Of a DNA stretch of 64,000 nucleotides, positions 31,938 to 41,038 are shown in pieces. The translations under genes were made by a program, and so were the position numbers. The stretch is from Clostridia bacterium (GTDB lineage: Bacteria; Bacillota; Clostridia; Oscillospirales; CAG-272). The stretch is taken from contig JAFUQP010000007.1 of the NCBI GenBank assembly GCA_017472305.1, positions 69,272 to 133,271 on the forward strand, in the 5' to 3' direction. Positions within the stretch are counted from its first letter, which is position 1. The number at the start of each line of letters is the position of its first letter. The notes beneath the pieces are model-generated. The model was not told where the DNA came from, made no database searches, and saw nothing but the letters and a program-made list of their open reading frames with translations.

Positions 31938-34178
31938 ATGGAATTGATATGCTTGATATGCACCCCGCTTCTTGCAGCGCTGATTATCGGTGCGATGGTA
32001 TTTATGAATTATAAAAAAATACCGCTTAAGCTTTTGCGCCGGATACTCGCCGTCCTGATAGTACCGATTTGCTTCTATCGTTATATGATTGAGAGAGAGG
32101 CGGTATTCGGTGTACGAGGACTTAATATGTATTCGCCCTTCGGTGGTAACATTCCGCAAACCGTGTTCTCAATTTTGCTTATATGGTTCACCTTCTCGGC
32201 GCTCTTTTCCACCCTGCTTGATGCATTCTTCGAATATAAAACGCTGAGAAACCTTTCGAGATTTTTCGGAACACCCATTTTGATTCTTGACTTAATTTTC
32301 TTCAAGACATATGCTATTGCAGTAATTGGCAAGGATGCATTCGAGGTCTTTGACGTAAGAATGGTTCTTATGTGCATTGAGATTGCGCTTGCACTCGCTG
32401 TAATTGCAGCTCCAATTATCGAGGAAGGCTTCACGCTCCCAAAGCGCTCCGAGGTTGGTAGGCTTCTCTATTCTCTTCCCTTCGCGCTTCTAGTAATTAT
32501 GCCGACATACGTTCCGCAGGCGCTAATCGGCTTCCAGGACCCGAGTCTTAAAATCGAGGGTCTTACTCCCGAACACAGACTCGTTCTGTATTTCTCAATT
32601 ATCATTCCGTTCTGTATTTACCATGTATTTAAAAACAAAAGCTACGAGCTGAAGAGATTCGTTTTGATTTATCTCTCGCTTGCGCTTATGTGGACCTACA
32701 TATCCTATTGGACCCTTCCCGACTGGGCAAGTCCTATCAACTGGCCGCTTCACCTTTGCAACACGGCAATGTTCCTCATTCCGCTTTGTCTCTGCTTCAA
32801 ATGGGAAAAGCTCTTTTACTTCTGCCTTTTCATAAACGTTATGGGAGCGGTGTTCGCCATGATACTTCCGAACACGTCAAGCTCTGCAAACATTATTGAA
32901 AACAACATCGTAAACTTCTGGGTAAATCACTATCCCGCATTCTTTATGCCGATACTGATTATCGCCCTGAAAATATTCAAGCGTCCGAAATTCAGAGAAT
33001 GGGTTTATTCGCTTATAGTATTCACGGTCTACTTTATAGCGGTGCTATTCTTAAATGCTTGGCTCTCAAATTACGGCGACGTCGACTTCTTCTTCCTCAA
33101 CAGTGACTTCATCGTTGACAAGCTCGGCAAATGGGCCGAGGATACGCGAGATATCGTATGGTCGTTCAAGGTAAACGACCTGACGCTAACCTTCTATCCA
33201 CTGTATCAAGCTCTCTTCTATTTGGTTTACGTCGTAATTACCGTAGGTATTTGGTTCCTCTTTGCACTCCTCTTCTCCACGTGGGATGCAGCCGAGGACA
33301 GAAGACTCAGAGAAAAGGATTATAAGAGAATGAAAAAAGAACTTAACGAATTCCTCCAGGGCAGAAGCATACACGAGCCCGCAACAGGCGACTCCTCACC
33401 AAGACTCATACTCAGGCACTTCTCCAAGAGATACGGAAACAACAAGCATTATTCGGTTGACGACGTTTCCTTCGAGGTAAAGGGCGGCGAGATATTCGGC
33501 TTCCTCGGTCCTAACGGCGCAGGAAAATCTACAATTATTAAGAGTGTTGTCGGTATTCAGACTATCACCTCGGGAAGCATTGAGATTTGCGGCTACGACT
33601 GTGAAAAGCAGTCGGTTCAGGCAAAGCAGAATCTCGGCTTCGTTCCCGACCACTATGCGCTGTACGAAAACCTCACGGGCCGCGAGTACATCAACTACAT
33701 AGCGGACCTTTACCAGATAAACAAGGAATACCGTGATATGACGATTGACAAGTACGTTAATCTTTTCCAGCTGACAGGCTCGTTTGACAACCAGATGAAG
33801 ACCTACTCACACGGAATGAAGCAAAAGATTACTATCATGGCAGCACTTGTTCACGACCCGAAGCTCTGGATTCTCGACGAGCCGCTTACAGGACTTGACC
33901 CCACCAGTATATTCGAGGTCAAGGAGGCTATGAAGGAGCACGCAGCAAAGGGCAACATCGTATTCTTCTCCTCTCACATCATTGACGTCGTTGAAAAAAT
34001 ATGCGACCGCATTGCAATTATCAAGAAAGGAAAGCTTCGCGCCTGCATCAAGGTTTCCGAGCTTGAAGAAAAGGGCATCGACCTTGAGCAGTTCTACCTC
34101 AGCGTAATAAATGAGGAGGACGCGCCTGAAATCGGAGAGACAGAGTCTTGTCCCATAGAGGCTGCCGCACAGGTATGA
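31938..34178 (+). CDS. Fusion of a polytopic membrane region (YwaF-like) with an ABC ATPase
   Basis: The 746 residues form two parts. Residues 1 to about 460 have around twelve transmembrane segments; the second half of this region has WPLHLC (269-274), followed by hydrophobic helices and NHYPAFF (330-336), which resembles the TMEM164/YwaF family. Residues 488-746 are an ABC ATPase: Walker A GPNGAGKST (about 524-532), Q-loop region with LGFVPDHYALYENLTG, signature YSHGMKQK, Walker B LWILDEP, H-loop FFSSHIID. The ATPase is of the drug/polymer exporter type. The next gene supplies a permease, so this protein may be sensor plus motor. I know no standard family with this architecture. GGAGA precedes the chosen ATG; an ATG 18 bp earlier lacks a site. 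Confidence 0.8.
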   Translation: MELICLICTPLLAALIIGAMVFMNYKKIPLKLLRRILAVLIVPICFYRYMIEREAVFGVRGLNMYSPFGGNIPQTVFSILLIWFTFSALFSTLLDAFFEYKTLRNLSRFFGTPILILDLIFFKTYAIAVIGKDAFEVFDVRMVLMCIEIALALAVIAAPIIEEGFTLPKRSEVGRLLYSLPFALLVIMPTYVPQALIGFQDPSLKIEGLTPEHRLVLYFSIIIPFCIYHVFKNKSYELKRFVLIYLSLALMWTYISYWTLPDWASPINWPLHLCNTAMFLIPLCLCFKWEKLFYFCLFINVMGAVFAMILPNTSSSANIIENNIVNFWVNHYPAFFMPILIIALKIFKRPKFREWVYSLIVFTVYFIAVLFLNAWLSNYGDVDFFFLNSDFIVDKLGKWAEDTRDIVWSFKVNDLTLTFYPLYQALFYLVYVVITVGIWFLFALLFSTWDAAEDRRLREKDYKRMKKELNEFLQGRSIHEPATGDSSPRLILRHFSKRYGNNKHYSVDDVSFEVKGGEIFGFLGPNGAGKSTIIKSVVGIQTITSGSIEICGYDCEKQSVQAKQNLGFVPDHYALYENLTGREYINYIADLYQINKEYRDMTIDKYVNLFQLTGSFDNQMKTYSHGMKQKITIMAALVHDPKLWILDEPLTGLDPTSIFEVKEAMKEHAAKGNIVFFSSHIIDVVEKICDRIAIIKKGKLRACIKVSELEEKGIDLEQFYLSVINEEDAPEIGETESCPIEAAAQV

Positions 34179-35839
34179 AGAACTTATTGATTCTTGTAAA
34201 AATGCAGCTTAAGGAAAAGATGAATCTGAGGAGCTTCGAGCTAAACGGTACAAATCTTTTCCGCCTGCTCGTAAAGGCATTCGGTGCGATACTTAAATTC
34301 GCACTCGTCACTGTGCTTTGCGGAGCGTTCATTTTCGTTGCACAGTATCTTAACGTTTTTGGAGTTACCCAGACCGTTCCGACAAGTGTAATCTCGCTTA
34401 TTTTCCTCATTATGCTTCTCTTGTCGGTGGTATCCTGCACGGTAGGACTTACGAAGGCAATGTATTTCTCGAGGGATAACGCAGTCCTTCTGACTCTTCC
34501 CTGTAAGCCCGTTCAGGTATTCCTCTCAAAGCTGATTATTTTCTTTATCAACGAGCTAAAGCGTAACCTTTCCTTTATAGTTCCGCTATTTATTGCTTAC
34601 TTCTTTACGCACTCTTACAAAGCAATATATTATCCGTGGATGCTCTTCTGTATTATCTTCGTATCGCTCTTCACGGTATCGCTCGGAGCATTACTTTCGA
34701 TACCTACAATGTGGATAATCAGCTTCTTCAGACAGTACAAATACATTCAGTATGCTACGCTCGTTTTGCTCGTAGGCTCTGTCGCTGTAGCGCTTATATT
34801 CGCAATTTCACTGATACCTGCGGATATCGACCTGCTTGCAAACTGGGGAATCGCAAAGCAAAACATCAAGCTATTCTTCAATGAATTCACTATAAGGGCA
34901 AACATACTGTACAGTATAACCCTTGTTATTCTCGGCGAAACGAACCCTTATCTTTTTATCATTTCATTCCCCCTCGTTCCCACGCTTTTAAGATTCTTGA
35001 TGCTCGTTGTTATTACCGGAGCACTTCTCGCTGCGGCAATGCTGATAGTAATGCCACAGTTCTACAAAATGGCATCAAAGCCCTTTGAGTATCTGAAGCG
35101 CGAAACAAAGCCAAAGAAAAACAGACGCTACTCGAGAAGAGTCACCGCGGTTCTCAATGAGTTCAGAGTCGCATTCAAGAGTCCCGACAGAATTTACGCA
35201 AACGTCGGAACGCTGCTCTCGGTACCGATACTCATTTTCCTTCTTAATAAGATTTTCCTCGCTATGAACACCAAAGCTTTCGGTGACCAGATGGTAATAG
35301 CCTTCAATATTCTTATAATGCTGCTGGTTGTTCTAAATATGAATTGCTATGCATCAAGCATCTTCTCAAAGGACGGAAGATCGAGCTATCTCATCAAAAC
35401 TCAACCGTCAAAGCCGATGATATTCCTTCTGTCAAAGCTTCTTCCTAATACCGTTTTCGTATGTCTTTCGCTTCTTGCCACCTTCGTGGTTATAGCAAAT
35501 ACGCTCTCTCTCGGTGTTTGGAGTGCTCTGGTTCTCGTGTGCTCTATCGGATTTATATATCTTACTCACATGCTTTACTGTGCAGAGCTTGATATAATGA
35601 ACCCGCAGTATGAGATTTACGCAACGATAGGCAATGACGACAACAATCCAAACGAGACAAAGGCGACGGTTTCAGCATTCCTGATTTCCTTCATAGTCGC
35701 GGTACTTATGCTTCTTCTGATAGTCGAAAACGCCGGAATTACAACCTACCTGAAGCTTCTCGGCATCTCGCTTGCTCTGCTAATTTACAGGACATATCTG
35801 TTCTTCCAAAACGTAAAGCTTTATTATAAGGAGAAATAA
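34175..35839 (+). CDS. ABC transporter permease-like membrane protein
   Basis: A 554-residue protein with about twelve transmembrane segments and a large cytoplasmic stretch (about 305-345, rich in Lys and Arg: KRETKPKKNRRYSRRV). The layout resembles the two-module ABC-2-like permeases of Firmicutes that pair with a single ATPase. The ATG overlaps the previous stop (ATGA), giving firm evidence that it partners the ATPase fusion. Substrate unknown; the secreted Ig protein further downstream is one candidate client, but this is inference. Confidence 0.8.
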   Translation: MKNLLILVKMQLKEKMNLRSFELNGTNLFRLLVKAFGAILKFALVTVLCGAFIFVAQYLNVFGVTQTVPTSVISLIFLIMLLLSVVSCTVGLTKAMYFSRDNAVLLTLPCKPVQVFLSKLIIFFINELKRNLSFIVPLFIAYFFTHSYKAIYYPWMLFCIIFVSLFTVSLGALLSIPTMWIISFFRQYKYIQYATLVLLVGSVAVALIFAISLIPADIDLLANWGIAKQNIKLFFNEFTIRANILYSITLVILGETNPYLFIISFPLVPTLLRFLMLVVITGALLAAAMLIVMPQFYKMASKPFEYLKRETKPKKNRRYSRRVTAVLNEFRVAFKSPDRIYANVGTLLSVPILIFLLNKIFLAMNTKAFGDQMVIAFNILIMLLVVLNMNCYASSIFSKDGRSSYLIKTQPSKPMIFLLSKLLPNTVFVCLSLLATFVVIANTLSLGVWSALVLVCSIGFIYLTHMLYCAELDIMNPQYEIYATIGNDDNNPNETKATVSAFLISFIVAVLMLLLIVENAGITTYLKLLGISLALLIYRTYLFFQNVKLYYKEK

Positions 35840-36241
35840 ATGAAAAAGTCAGTCATTATTTTAATAGGCGTCATTTATTTCGCCGCTATAGCCATAGTAA
35901 GCTTCTTCGGACTTATGCCCGAAACCTACGTTACCGATGAAAAGGTCGAAAGCATTACAATCACGGGAGATAAAATAAAAATCAACCAAGAAAAAAACAC
36001 GAAATACGCAATAGTCAGACAAAACGATGACGGCGAGTGGGTATATCAGCTTGAATATACCATCACTCCCAACAATGCAACCAATGCAAAGGTTGATTTC
36101 GTGTATGAAAAGAATGACAGCGTCACCGTCAGTGATACCGGTCTTGTAACCTTCACCGAGTCCGACTGCGCAATAATCATTAAGATTATGGCAACCGACG
36201 GCAGCGGTATTTCCGATACAATAACGCTTTATTCGAGATAA
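35840..36241 (+). CDS. Membrane-anchored small extracellular protein with Ig-like fold
   Basis: A 133-residue protein that starts directly after the permease stop codon, with GAGAAATAA as ribosome site. It has an N-terminal transmembrane or uncleaved signal segment (about 4-25) followed by about 100 beta-rich residues (YTITPNNATNAKVDFVYE, VTVSDTGLVTFTE, ITLYSR) that resemble a Big_2-type Ig domain. No catalytic motif. Same transcript as the transporter genes, so probably an accessory envelope protein of that system. Confidence 0.7.
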   Translation: MKKSVIILIGVIYFAAIAIVSFFGLMPETYVTDEKVESITITGDKIKINQEKNTKYAIVRQNDDGEWVYQLEYTITPNNATNAKVDFVYEKNDSVTVSDTGLVTFTESDCAIIIKIMATDGSGISDTITLYSR

Positions 36242-36341
36242 ACAAAATTATTAAATATAATTGCAAATGAAAGGAGGATATTTCAGAACATTCCAAAACG
36301 CTTCACTCCTTAAAATATTAATTAAAAAGAGGTTTATTAAA

Positions 36342-39300
36342 ATGAAAAAGAAATTACTGATTCTTACAATTCTTGCTCTTGCACTTTCCGTGCTATTTAT
36401 CTCGTGCGGAGACAAGGCAGTCGTCGGAATCTCCATCGTTGACGGCACCTTCGACCGTGAGTACGAGCTCGGCGAAACCGTTGACTACTCGCGTATCCAG
36501 GCAGAGGTTACCTACAACGACGGCGAGGTTATCACCGTTGATAAGGAAGAGCTTGAGCTTGGATCCGTCGACACCTCGTCTGTCGGTACAAAGAAATTCA
36601 CCGTTACATACGGTGGCTACACTCTTACAATTGACGTACTTGTAAAGAGCAGCGCGGCAGACGATACAACTCCACCCGCGCCCACGCTCTCCTCTATCAG
36701 CATTGACACCTCAAGTGTTGCAAGCAAGGTGTTTGTTGGACAGGCACTTGATACCTCGGCTATCAAGGTGAACGCTACCTACAGTGACAACTCCGTTAAG
36801 GCAATTGCTCTTGCGGACCTCACCGTATCCTCTGTTGATACTGCTACCGCAGGCAACAAAACCCTTACCGTAACCTACGGAGGCAAGACCGCAGAGCTTA
36901 CCGTTGCAGTTATCGGTGTTAAGGCTATCGAGATGATGAATCTTGCAACCGAAATCTTCGTTGGCGAAGCTCTTGACACAGCTTCTGCAAAAGCTGTCGT
37001 TACCTATACCGATGATACCGTTGCGATTATTGATAGTGCAAAGCTCACCTTCAGCAGCTTCTCCTCTGCAACCGCAGGCACCGCTGTGCTTAAGGTTACC
37101 TACCTTGATTACACCGCTGACGTTGACATTACCGTAAAGGCACTTGCAGAGGTTATCGGCATTGAGGTTGATGCAAACTCTCTCGGTAATCTCGTTGTTG
37201 TTGCCGACGGCGTTCTGCTTGATATGAATGCTATCAAAGCGGCAATCGTTGTAAACGCAGTATACGGATATGCAGACGGAACAATCACCCGCCGCGAGGT
37301 TATTGCAGACAAGACCGCTCTCGGTTTTGCAGAGGCTAACGAGGCAGGCAAGAGATATCTCGTAGTTACCTACGGCAATTTCAATGCGAAGGTTCTCGTT
37401 ACAGAAACCGCTCCCATCGTTACGTCCATTGAGATAAACGAAGCAAAGCTCAATAAGGCTGTAATTCTTAACGGCGTATACGTTCCCGGTGCATTTGAGG
37501 TTACAGCACACTACTCCAACGACACGCACTCTACCGTAGCTTACGGCGCAGGCACCGCTATTACAGTAAGTGCAATCGATACCGCAACGGCAGGTGAGAA
37601 AACGCTGACCGTGACCTACGAAGGCAAGACTGATACAGCTACCGTATACGTACTCGACATTCACTCTATAACCGTAGTCGATGCTCCCACCCTCAAGGTA
37701 AAGGTTGGCGAATCACTTACAGTTCCCGCACTCAAGATTCTTGCAACCTACAAGAACGACAGCTACACATTGAGCGAAACGGTTGACGTAACCAATGCTA
37801 TGATAGGTGCTATCGACACTGCTACCGCAGGTGATAAGACCTTCACTGTTACTTATCTTCTTAAGGAAACAACCGTTGCATACACTGTTATAGGCGTGAA
37901 GTCGGTTGCTATTGACGGTGACTCCATTGAAACCACCGTTGCAAAGGGCGGTACTCTCAAGACCGACGGAATTAAGGCTCTCGTTACCTACACCGACGGC
38001 TCTACCGTAAACGTTGACAAGGACGAGCTTACCGTTGATACCTCTGCTATTGACCTTTTCAATGCAGGAACCTATACCCTTAAGGTGACCTACAAGGGAG
38101 TTGAGGGAACTATCGAGATTCTCGTCGATGACAGAGGATATACCATTCTTGGCGTTACCCTTCCCGACTCTTACCTCTCTCTTGAAAGCAAGAAGAACAA
38201 GTTTATGAACAAGAACAGTAACAGAGGCTACGTAGTTGGCGACGACAACCCCTTCTACTTCACTCTTCAGCTCTCGGTTCTTGATTCGAATGATAACGAG
38301 GTTACAATTACCAACTATACGAGCGTATCCTATGTTTACCTCATCGAAGGTGCAACCGAAACTCTCCTTACCGGAGATCAGATTTCATACTACGTTGATA
38401 TTGACGAATCAAAGAATGCTTTCGACTTCACCGAGCATGCAGTTGGCAAGACATTCAGAATCGCAAGCCGTCCCGGCTTCGGCATCAGCGCGTCCAACTA
38501 CGGCAAATACACCAAGTCTATCGTAGTAAACGTCAAGGATGCTTACAACGTATACAGCGCAAAAGAGCTCCACGTAATGGTTAACTTCAGCGACAATGAC
38601 GACCTTCTCGTAGGAGAAATTCCCACGAAGCAGTTTGACATCGTTAAGCAATTTCTTAACGAAAACGGCATTAAGCATCCCGGTGAAATTGCCGGTGTAG
38701 TTCTTCATAACGATATAAAAATAACAACCGACGACCTTCCCGCGCCCTACCTTAAGGAAACCGGAAAAGACAACTACGGCAATCCCATCTACAGACTTGA
38801 GGACTACGTAGCAGTCTACTCCCACGCAACAAGCCTCAACAATCCTACCTTCGACTTCTACGGTAACCACTTTACCATCTATTCATATGGTGTTCCCGCG
38901 GTTGTTGCTACGGCTGACGCAGGTGTTTCGCACTCCACGCTATTCACCTTCGGAAACCTCGACGGATTCAGAGACGGAAGCGTTGCTAACTTTGACAACA
39001 GCCCCTACGCAACCAACATTTATGACCTTTATATTATAGACGACGACCCCAACGATCCTCAGAACGCTGACTCAGTACGTTCTAAGCTTGGTCTTATTGG
39101 TATGAAGGTTCAGCATCAGCACGTTACTGTTGATAACTTCATTGCAGAGCGTTACTACATCTCCTTCTTCGCAGACAGAGATTATCTTACAGTTAATATG
39201 AACAATGCTAATCTCTACAACGCTTGGCAGAACCACATCTTCCTCTGGTCGCACAACGACCTTCAGTCGAAGGATGACGAGATTGCAGCAAACCACTATC

Positions 39301-40016
39301 CCGTTACAATGAACATCACCGAGTCTGATATCAATACTTGTGGCGGACCCGTAATTATTTCACAGACTAAGTCTCCCACAGAAAATCGCAACCTCAAATC
39401 CGGTGCTATAGTTAATATTGACGAGGCGACGGAAATCTGGACCTACGTCAACTCCAGTGCTATTTGGTTTGACGCCTTCGGTGCATCCCAGCAGGCAGCT
39501 GACATTCAGGCATTGAGCGCGCTCTTCTCAACCCATGGCAAGAGCTTCGTTGTAAAAGACCCTGTCGACCCCAACAACGGTCTTCAGTATCACGGCGACT
39601 TTATGAACATTGTAATGCTCAATATGCCCGCAAGCTCGTCCTTGGAGGAGATTATGGCACCTGACAGGGTTCAGGGCTCACTGACCATAGGCGATACCAA
39701 GGTGCTTGATATGGGAATAGGCAAGAACGCTGGATACGAGGCTCTCATAGCTACACTTTGGCAGATGGCAGCCGTTGCCGAAAAATTCCCGCCCGCATTC
39801 CAGTCGAGCGCAAGCGGAACCGATGAAATAATCTGGACTAACGGAGATCTCTTGCTCCACCCCGACATCCAGATGGTAGGCGGACAACCCGTGGCAACCC
39901 CTGTATCAACTGACACACCTTCCACAGTTCTCGACGGAGAATATCTTAACATCTTCTATGCGAGCATGGGACTTGTTATGGGTAACTACCACGAAGTAGA
40001 GACCGCGACTAATTAA
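36342..40016 (+). CDS. Giant lipoprotein with about seven Ig-like repeats and a possible beta-helix
   Basis: The 1224 residues start with a lipoprotein signal peptide (MKKKLLILTILALALSVLFISC, Cys 22 as lipid site). Residues about 26-605 form roughly seven bacterial Ig-like domains of the Big_3 kind, each ending in a phrase such as DTATAGNKTLTVTYGGKT. Residues about 640-1224 lack Ig repeats; short beta strands with Asn, Asp and aromatic turns (HNDIKITTDD, NPTFDFYGNHFTIYSYG, HQHVTVDNFIAERYYISFFADR) suggest a right-handed parallel beta-helix, as in pectate-lyase-like proteins, but I see no catalytic motif. AGAGG precedes the ATG. It is likely a cell-surface adhesin or polymer-binding protein. 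It follows the anchored Ig protein by 100 bp in the same operon. Confidence 0.8.
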   Translation: MKKKLLILTILALALSVLFISCGDKAVVGISIVDGTFDREYELGETVDYSRIQAEVTYNDGEVITVDKEELELGSVDTSSVGTKKFTVTYGGYTLTIDVLVKSSAADDTTPPAPTLSSISIDTSSVASKVFVGQALDTSAIKVNATYSDNSVKAIALADLTVSSVDTATAGNKTLTVTYGGKTAELTVAVIGVKAIEMMNLATEIFVGEALDTASAKAVVTYTDDTVAIIDSAKLTFSSFSSATAGTAVLKVTYLDYTADVDITVKALAEVIGIEVDANSLGNLVVVADGVLLDMNAIKAAIVVNAVYGYADGTITRREVIADKTALGFAEANEAGKRYLVVTYGNFNAKVLVTETAPIVTSIEINEAKLNKAVILNGVYVPGAFEVTAHYSNDTHSTVAYGAGTAITVSAIDTATAGEKTLTVTYEGKTDTATVYVLDIHSITVVDAPTLKVKVGESLTVPALKILATYKNDSYTLSETVDVTNAMIGAIDTATAGDKTFTVTYLLKETTVAYTVIGVKSVAIDGDSIETTVAKGGTLKTDGIKALVTYTDGSTVNVDKDELTVDTSAIDLFNAGTYTLKVTYKGVEGTIEILVDDRGYTILGVTLPDSYLSLESKKNKFMNKNSNRGYVVGDDNPFYFTLQLSVLDSNDNEVTITNYTSVSYVYLIEGATETLLTGDQISYYVDIDESKNAFDFTEHAVGKTFRIASRPGFGISASNYGKYTKSIVVNVKDAYNVYSAKELHVMVNFSDNDDLLVGEIPTKQFDIVKQFLNENGIKHPGEIAGVVLHNDIKITTDDLPAPYLKETGKDNYGNPIYRLEDYVAVYSHATSLNNPTFDFYGNHFTIYSYGVPAVVATADAGVSHSTLFTFGNLDGFRDGSVANFDNSPYATNIYDLYIIDDDPNDPQNADSVRSKLGLIGMKVQHQHVTVDNFIAERYYISFFADRDYLTVNMNNANLYNAWQNHIFLWSHNDLQSKDDEIAANHYPVTMNITESDINTCGGPVIISQTKSPTENRNLKSGAIVNIDEATEIWTYVNSSAIWFDAFGASQQAADIQALSALFSTHGKSFVVKDPVDPNNGLQYHGDFMNIVMLNMPASSSLEEIMAPDRVQGSLTIGDTKVLDMGIGKNAGYEALIATLWQMAAVAEKFPPAFQSSASGTDEIIWTNGDLLLHPDIQMVGGQPVATPVSTDTPSTVLDGEYLNIFYASMGLVMGNYHEVETATN

Positions 40017-40034
40017 AATATTATCCATAGCATT

Positions 40035-40068
40035 GAGCCCGACTCGGTTGAGTCGGGCTCTCTTTTTT
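40035..40068 (+). terminator. Terminator of the ABC/Ig-lipoprotein operon
   Basis: GAGCCCGACTC and GAGTCGGGCTC form an 11-bp perfect stem around GGTT, followed by CTTTTTT-like sequence. It lies 18 bp after the lipoprotein stop. Confidence 0.92.
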
Positions 40069-40171
40069 ATTTCCTTACACCGCAGCAAGATACGATAGCA
40101 TCATATCATAAGACCCCCTTTCCGCTATGCAAAAAAGGTTCAATCCAACCCGAATGGGTTAAATTGAACCT

Positions 40172-40227
40172 TTGGCGCAGAGGGAGGGGTATGCTGCTCG
40201 GGAAAACGTTGGTGCTGACCGCTTTGC
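40172..40227 (-). pseudogene. Remnant of a second tRNA-Ser gene
   Basis: The 17 bases TTGGCGCAGAGGGAGGG at 40172-40188 match exactly the 3' end (acceptor arm and CCA) of tRNA-Ser at 40370-40386, 198 bp away. On the minus strand a D-arm-like GCAAAGCGGTCA (around 40216-40227) lies upstream of it, but the anticodon and T arms are missing. Alternatively the 17-bp copy is an attachment-site duplication from an integrated element. Confidence 0.5.
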
Positions 40228-40335
40228 AAACAACAAATCGAAGGTGACATCTCCTCGCAACGCAGATATGCGCAAAGCGCATATGCGAACCCCGCGACAT
40301 TCGTCGCAGGGTTCAAACCGACCTACAGTACCAAT

Positions 40336-40369
40336 AAAAAAACCGAGGCTTTTGACCTCGGATTTTTTA
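40336..40369. terminator. Bidirectional terminator downstream of tRNA-Ser
   Basis: CCGAGG and CCTCGG form a stem extended by A and T runs (AAAAAAACC and GGATTTTTT), directly after the tRNA's encoded CCA on the minus strand. Confidence 0.85.
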
Positions 40370-40370
40370 T

Positions 40371-40460
40371 TGGCGCAGAGGGAGGGATTCGAACCCTCGT
40401 GTGCTTTTGGCACAAACTGATTTCGAGTCAGCCCCGTTATGACCGCTTCGATACCTCTGC
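40371..40460 (-). tRNA. tRNA-Ser(CGA), CCA encoded
   Basis: The minus strand from 40460 starts GCAGAGGTATCGAAGCGGTC (acceptor and D arm), continues with an anticodon stem CTGA/TCAG around the loop CTCGAAA (anticodon CGA), a long variable arm (TTTGTGCCAAAAGCACACG), the T arm GAGGGTTCGAATCCCTC, then CCTCTGC, G and CCA. A variable arm of this size identifies a class II tRNA and the anticodon assigns Ser. Reads UCG codons. Confidence 0.95.
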
Positions 40461-40463
40461 AAA

Positions 40464-40837
40464 GATATGATGCAACAGCGTGCATCATATCTTTGCAGAG
40501 TCCACTGAGAAGTGGCTCAAGAGCGTAGCTCTTGAATCTGCTTCGCATATCCTACCCGAAGAACGACAAGCTTGCTTGTCAGTCGCAGGGTGTGGATATC
40601 TTCGCCATAGGCGAAATACCTCTTTATGATGCGTACTGTGTACATTTTTGGATATGATGCAATAGTTTGCATCATATTTATGCAGAGCCCTCTGAGAAGA
40701 GGCTCAATGAGCGCAGCTCATTGAATCCGCTTCGCATACCCCGCTCGAAGATCGACAAGCTCGCTTGTCAGGCGCAGGGCGAGGGTATATTCTCCACAGG
40801 CGAAATACCTCTGCTGATGCAACTATATACATTTTTA
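40464..40837. repeat. Two diverged 187-bp tandem copies of a hairpin-rich unit
   Basis: Copies at 40464-40650 and 40651-40837 are each exactly 187 bp. Both begin with an 11-bp stem around GATATGATGCA, then share four further hairpins in the same order. Differences preserve pairing: CCACT/AGTGG becomes CCTCT/AGAGG; TCAAGAGC/GCTCTTGA becomes TCAATGAGC/GCTCATTGA; ATATCC/GGATAT becomes ATACCC/GGGTAT; GACAAGC/GCTTGTC is unchanged. Each copy ends with a segment (AATACCTCT) like the 5' end of the neighbouring tRNA-Ser. The pattern suggests selection on structure in RNA or single-stranded DNA. Confidence 0.75.
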
Positions 40838-41027
40838 ATATGTTTTGCTATGCTATTTGCATAAGCCTATAAATTATAACACATCTGTTTGAAAAAATCA
40901 ATAGGTAAAACAAAAATATTTGGGAAAATATTTGGCTCAAAAAGAGTTTTTGTAAAAATACGGTCTTGAAAAAATATAATTTACAATTTTATTTATTTTA
41001 CATCTAGATTTTTATTTTTAGATATGA

Positions 41028-41038
41028 TATAATATAAT
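41028..41038 (+). promoter_or_regulatory. Likely -10 region of the lon promoter
   Basis: Two overlapping TATAAT hexamers (41028-41033 and 41033-41038) lie 44-54 bp before the chosen lon ATG. No good -35 box is present at 16-18 bp, so an activator or extended -10 may be involved. This position also argues against the in-frame ATG at 41037 as the start. Confidence 0.4.

Noticed and set aside
36711..37664. 317-codon minus-strand ORF over the Ig-repeat lipoprotein
   Set aside because: Antisense of the Ig repeats; its Cys/Asn-rich composition mirrors the repeat units rather than a protein.
40159..40548. 129-codon ORF across the tRNA-Ser and its flanks
   Set aside because: It contains the complete tRNA gene and palindromes, so it is not a real protein.
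40464..40837. CRISPR array
   Set aside because: Only two long units of 187 bp, no short identical repeats or distinct spacers, and no cas genes in the window.
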